Of a stretch of DNA of 51,552 nt, positions 49,171-51,552 are shown in pieces. The stretch spans positions 1 through 51,552 of the forward strand of contig CAZPAV010000018.1 of the NCBI GenBank assembly GCA_964584755.1, read 5' to 3'. The translations under genes were made by a program, and so were the position numbers. The stretch comes from CAZPAV01 sp964584755. GTDB lineage: Bacteria > Actinomycetota > Acidimicrobiia > Spongiisociales > UBA5794. A model generated the notes under the pieces. It made no database searches. It was not told the DNA's origin and was given only the letters and a program-made list of their open reading frames with translations. How positions within the stretch are numbered: the first letter of the stretch is position 1; each line of letters starts with the position of its first letter.

Positions 49171-50001
49171 ATGACACGCTCCATCACCACCACCGTCCCC
49201 CTCGGCGACGGCGTCGCCATCCCGCAGCTCGGCTTCGGCGTGTTCCAGATCGCCCCCGGCGTCGAGGTCGAGGCGGCGGTCGGCACCGCCCTCGAGGTCG
49301 GCTACCGCCACATCGACACCGCCGCCATCTACGGCAACGAGGAGGGCGTCGGAAGGGCCGTGGCCGCCTCCGGTCTCGACCGCTCCGAGATCTTCGTCAC
49401 CACCAAGGTGTGGAACTCCGACCAGGGGTACGCCTCCACCCTCGCCGCGCTCGACGCCAGTCTGGAGCGCCTCGACATGGAGTACGTCGACCTGTACCTC
49501 GTCCACTGGCCCAAGCCCGAACACACCGCCGCCACCTGGCGGGCGATGGAGGAGCTGCACGCCGCGGGCAAGGCCCGGGCGATCGGGGTGTCGAACTTCC
49601 TCGTCCACCATCTCGAGCGGCTCGCCGCCGTCGCCAGCATCCCCCCGGCCATCGACCAGATCGAGTTCCACCCCCATCTCCAGAGCCCGGAGCTCGTCGC
49701 CTACTGCGCGGAACGCGGCATCGTCGTCGAGGCCTGGAGCCCGCTCAAGCGGGGCGCCATCGTCGACGACCCCGACCTGGCCCCCATCGCCGCCGCCCAC
49801 GGCGTCACCGTCCCCCAGGTGGTACTGCGCTGGATGCTGCAGCGGGGGGTCGTGGCGATCCCCAGGAGCGTCACTCCCTCGCGTATCGCGGAGAACGCCG
49901 ATCTCTACGGGTTCGCGTTGAGCGAGGCCGAGATGGCCGCCATCGACGGCATGGACCGCGACGAACGGATCGGGCCCCACCCCGACCACATCGACTTCTG
50001 A
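49171..50001 (+). CDS. Aldo/keto reductase (2,5-diketo-gluconate reductase-like)
   Basis: A 276-residue NADPH-dependent (alpha/beta)8 reductase. The catalytic tetrad is D49, Y54, K79 and H112 (GYRHIDTAAIYGNEEGVG, TTKVW, LVHWPKP, quoted in part), and AIPRSVTPSRIAEN forms the NADP-binding loop. It reduces aldehydes or ketones; sequence places it in the short prokaryotic AKR5-like group. No ribosome site is seen. Confidence 0.93.
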   Translation: MTRSITTTVPLGDGVAIPQLGFGVFQIAPGVEVEAAVGTALEVGYRHIDTAAIYGNEEGVGRAVAASGLDRSEIFVTTKVWNSDQGYASTLAALDASLERLDMEYVDLYLVHWPKPEHTAATWRAMEELHAAGKARAIGVSNFLVHHLERLAAVASIPPAIDQIEFHPHLQSPELVAYCAERGIVVEAWSPLKRGAIVDDPDLAPIAAAHGVTVPQVVLRWMLQRGVVAIPRSVTPSRIAENADLYGFALSEAEMAAIDGMDRDERIGPHPDHIDF

Positions 50002-50017
50002 CCGTCCCGCCGCCTGG

Positions 50018-50023
50018 TACGTT
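50018..50023 (+). promoter_or_regulatory. Candidate leaderless -10 box (TACGTT)
   Basis: TACGTT, then TCCCCC (6 nt), then ATG 50030 of the AbiJ/HEPN-like gene. There is no Shine-Dalgarno site. Confidence 0.45.
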
Positions 50024-50029
50024 TCCCCC

Positions 50030-50833
50030 ATGGCGTTGTACGGACGTCGGGAACGGCTGCGGGAGATCGAGACAGCCGAGGCCGCCGGAGAGGTCCGCTG
50101 GACGGATCGTCTCGACGACGCCGCCCGCATCCGCATCGCCCACGCCGTGGACCGGCTCCTCGAGGACGTCGACCGGCCCGATGCCGAGTTCCACCCTCTC
50201 GAGGTGGCCCGCTCCGCGGTCCTCGAGGATCTCGGTCTCACCACCCTCACCGGCGAGGAGGAGCCGGGAACGGACTTCCGGACGGCGCTCCGCAGCGGCG
50301 ACGAGCGCCTCGTCTTCTCCTGCCTGGAGTCGCTCCTCTTCTCCTGTGGCGTCGCGGCAGGCCACTTCTTCCCGGACGTCGCTCCCGATCAGCGGATGCT
50401 CCTGGCGCGACGCCTCCCCCACTTCCGGGCCGCCCTGGGCACCATCCTCGCCGAGCACCGCCTCGCCTACGACCTCGTCGGCGACCACGTCGTCCCCCGG
50501 GACACCCGGGTGCTCCCCCGACGGGTCGTCGGTCCGACCCTCACCGTCCTCGGAGGCCGGGCGGACCTGCGCGCCGTCGAGGAGGCGTTCTCCGCCGCGC
50601 TCGACGCCCTCGACGACGGCCGCGCCGCCCCGGCCGTCGCGCACGCCCGGGACGCCCTCGAGGCGTGCCTCGCCGTCACCGGCGACGAGGCTCGTTCCGG
50701 CACGGCGCTCCCCGGCCTCCTCGAGTGGATCGGCGCGGCCGCGGTCGACCCCGCCCCGTCCCCCGCCGACGCCACGCTCGTCGTCCACGTCGTCGCCGCG
50801 GTCCTCCTCCGCCTCGCCGCGCCGGCCGATTGA
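50030..50833 (+). CDS. Uncharacterised helical protein, possibly AbiJ/HEPN-like
   Basis: A 267-residue soluble, helical protein. The start MALYGRRERLRE...LDDAARIRIAHAVDRLLED (quoted in part) resembles the N-terminal SrRqKR...LRvQIvhIl pattern of AbiJ-type proteins, and the C-terminal VVGPTLTVLGG, then AVAHARDALEACLAV resembles their HEPN-like end. Two-part abortive-infection proteins of this kind are about the same length. The similarity is by eye only and weak; the R-x4-H catalytic motif of HEPN nucleases is not evident. TACGTT lies 6 nt before the ATG. Confidence 0.6.
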   Translation: MALYGRRERLREIETAEAAGEVRWTDRLDDAARIRIAHAVDRLLEDVDRPDAEFHPLEVARSAVLEDLGLTTLTGEEEPGTDFRTALRSGDERLVFSCLESLLFSCGVAAGHFFPDVAPDQRMLLARRLPHFRAALGTILAEHRLAYDLVGDHVVPRDTRVLPRRVVGPTLTVLGGRADLRAVEEAFSAALDALDDGRAAPAVAHARDALEACLAVTGDEARSGTALPGLLEWIGAAAVDPAPSPADATLVVHVVAAVLLRLAAPAD

Positions 50834-50846
50834 GGAGTCCCGCGCC

Positions 50847-51552
50847 TCAGAGGCGTGCCACGACGAGGCCGGGTCCCGGGTCGGCGACCGACCGGGCGAC
50901 CGCGTCGGCGAGGGCTCCCGCGTCCTCCACCACGGTCCCCTCGACGCCGAGCCCTGCGGCGAGCTCGACCCAGTCGATCGGCGCGTCGAAATCGAGGAGC
51001 GCGGCGGCGGCGGCACCGGGGCGCATCCCGGCGACCCCCATCTCGATACGGAGGATGCGGTACCCGCCGTTGTCGCAGAGCACGGTGGTGACGTTCACGT
51101 GCTCACGAGCCTGGCTCCACAGCGCGGGCAGCGCGTAGGCGGCGCTCCCGTCCGCCTGCAGATCGATGACGGGGTGCCCCGGAGCGGCCAGGGCGGCGCC
51201 GAGCGCCGCGGGGAGACCGAAACCGAGAGCGCCCCCGGTGAGCCGGAGGTAGCGGTGTGGCGGCGCCGCCGCCGAGGCGGCGAGGTAGCTGCGGGTGGAG
51301 GTGACGCCCTCGTCGACGACGATCGCCCCCTCCGGCTGGACCGCGGCGACCGCCGCGGCGAGGGTCTCGGGATCGAGGCGGCCGGCGGGCCGTCGCGGGA
51401 TCGCACGAGGCCGGCGCGGCGGATCGGTCCCGACGAGGGCGGCGAGCGCCTCGAGCGCCGCCGCCGCCGGTTCCTCGGGCCCGGCGAGGGTGAGCACTCG
51501 GGTCCCCGCGGCGATGAGGTGTCCGTCCTCGCCGGCACGGCCGAACATCGCC
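50847..51552 (-). CDS. Acetolactate synthase large subunit-like (IlvX-type) TPP enzyme, partial
   Basis: The C-terminal 230 or so residues of a TPP enzyme; the 5' end lies beyond the window. TPP motif region QADGSAAYALPALWSQARE continuing to CDNGGYRIL matches the IlvX-like group rather than catabolic acetolactate synthase, and it differs from the TPP enzyme at 45096. The stop is 13 nt from the convergent AbiJ/HEPN-like gene. The substrate is unknown. Confidence 0.85.
   Translation of the reverse strand, partial: AMFGRAGEDGHLIAAGTRVLTLAGPEEPAAAALEALAALVGTDPPRRPRAIPRRPAGRLDPETLAAAVAAVQPEGAIVVDEGVTSTRSYLAASAAAPPHRYLRLTGGALGFGLPAALGAALAAPGHPVIDLQADGSAAYALPALWSQAREHVNVTTVLCDNGGYRILRIEMGVAGMRPGAAAAALLDFDAPIDWVELAAGLGVEGTVVEDAGALADAVARSVADPGPGLVVARL

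Noticed and set aside
1..51552. tRNA, rRNA, CRISPR array, insertion sequence or prophage
   Set aside because: None recognised by eye: no tRNA cloverleaf with TTCRA arm, no repeat-spacer array, no transposase or integrase motif.

Overview
This window is GC-rich, tightly packed actinobacterial DNA. WhiB, a bacterial proteasome activator (Bpa), F420-type flavin enzymes, a PolX with a PHP domain, an EtfD-like membrane oxidoreductase and SD-less GTG/ATG starts 6 nt after TAnnnT boxes all fit Actinobacteria. An Acidimicrobiia-like lineage is my guess, not something the sequence proves. Two 100-N gaps, each flanked by an exact 55-bp duplication, point to a k=55 short-read (probably metagenome) scaffold.

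Layout. 1-8 kb: DEAD-box helicase, cyclophilin, PPK2, cytochrome c, WhiB, CBS-BON protein, a divergent DevR/DevS-like two-component pair, FHA protein, a PNPOx-fold protein and Bpa. 8-15 kb: sulfite-oxidase-like Mo enzyme, PolX, CaCA exchanger, NhaA, then a peroxiredoxin-like gene with an in-frame UGA exactly where the family has a redox Cys (a probable selenoprotein), followed by DUF547. 15-19 kb: a four-gene coupled cassette led by a DNA methyltransferase with an extra C-terminal domain. 19-26 kb: prephenate dehydratase, a small zinc-ribbon protein, EtfD, and a sucrose module (phosphatase, synthase, convergent glycosidase with a degenerate phosphatase-like N-terminus). 26-33 kb: LLM flavoenzyme - XdhD-like - SsnA-like - YgfK-like, the signature of the selenium-dependent molybdenum hydroxylase locus. 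33-42 kb: F420-type PNPOx protein, RarD, TM0106-type nuclease, secreted M15/FG-GAP protein and several secreted or lipoprotein genes, one split by an artefactual gap. 42-51.5 kb: zinc ADH, a coupled TPP enzyme - BASS transporter - epimerase operon ending in an SDR remnant, a DinB-like protein, a membrane protein with an acidic repeat tail (second gap), aldo/keto reductase, an AbiJ/HEPN-like gene and a TPP enzyme cut by the window end.

The most interesting reading is that one organism uses selenium in two ways: a UxxC Prx-like selenoprotein (about 14 kb) and a selenium-dependent Mo hydroxylase locus (26-32 kb). Both need selenophosphate from SelD. No selA, selB, selC, selD or yqeBC is in this window, so the claim rests on sequence context and is testable in the rest of the genome. 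No rRNA, tRNA, CRISPR array, insertion sequence or prophage was seen, and there is no gene-free stretch longer than 300 bases.
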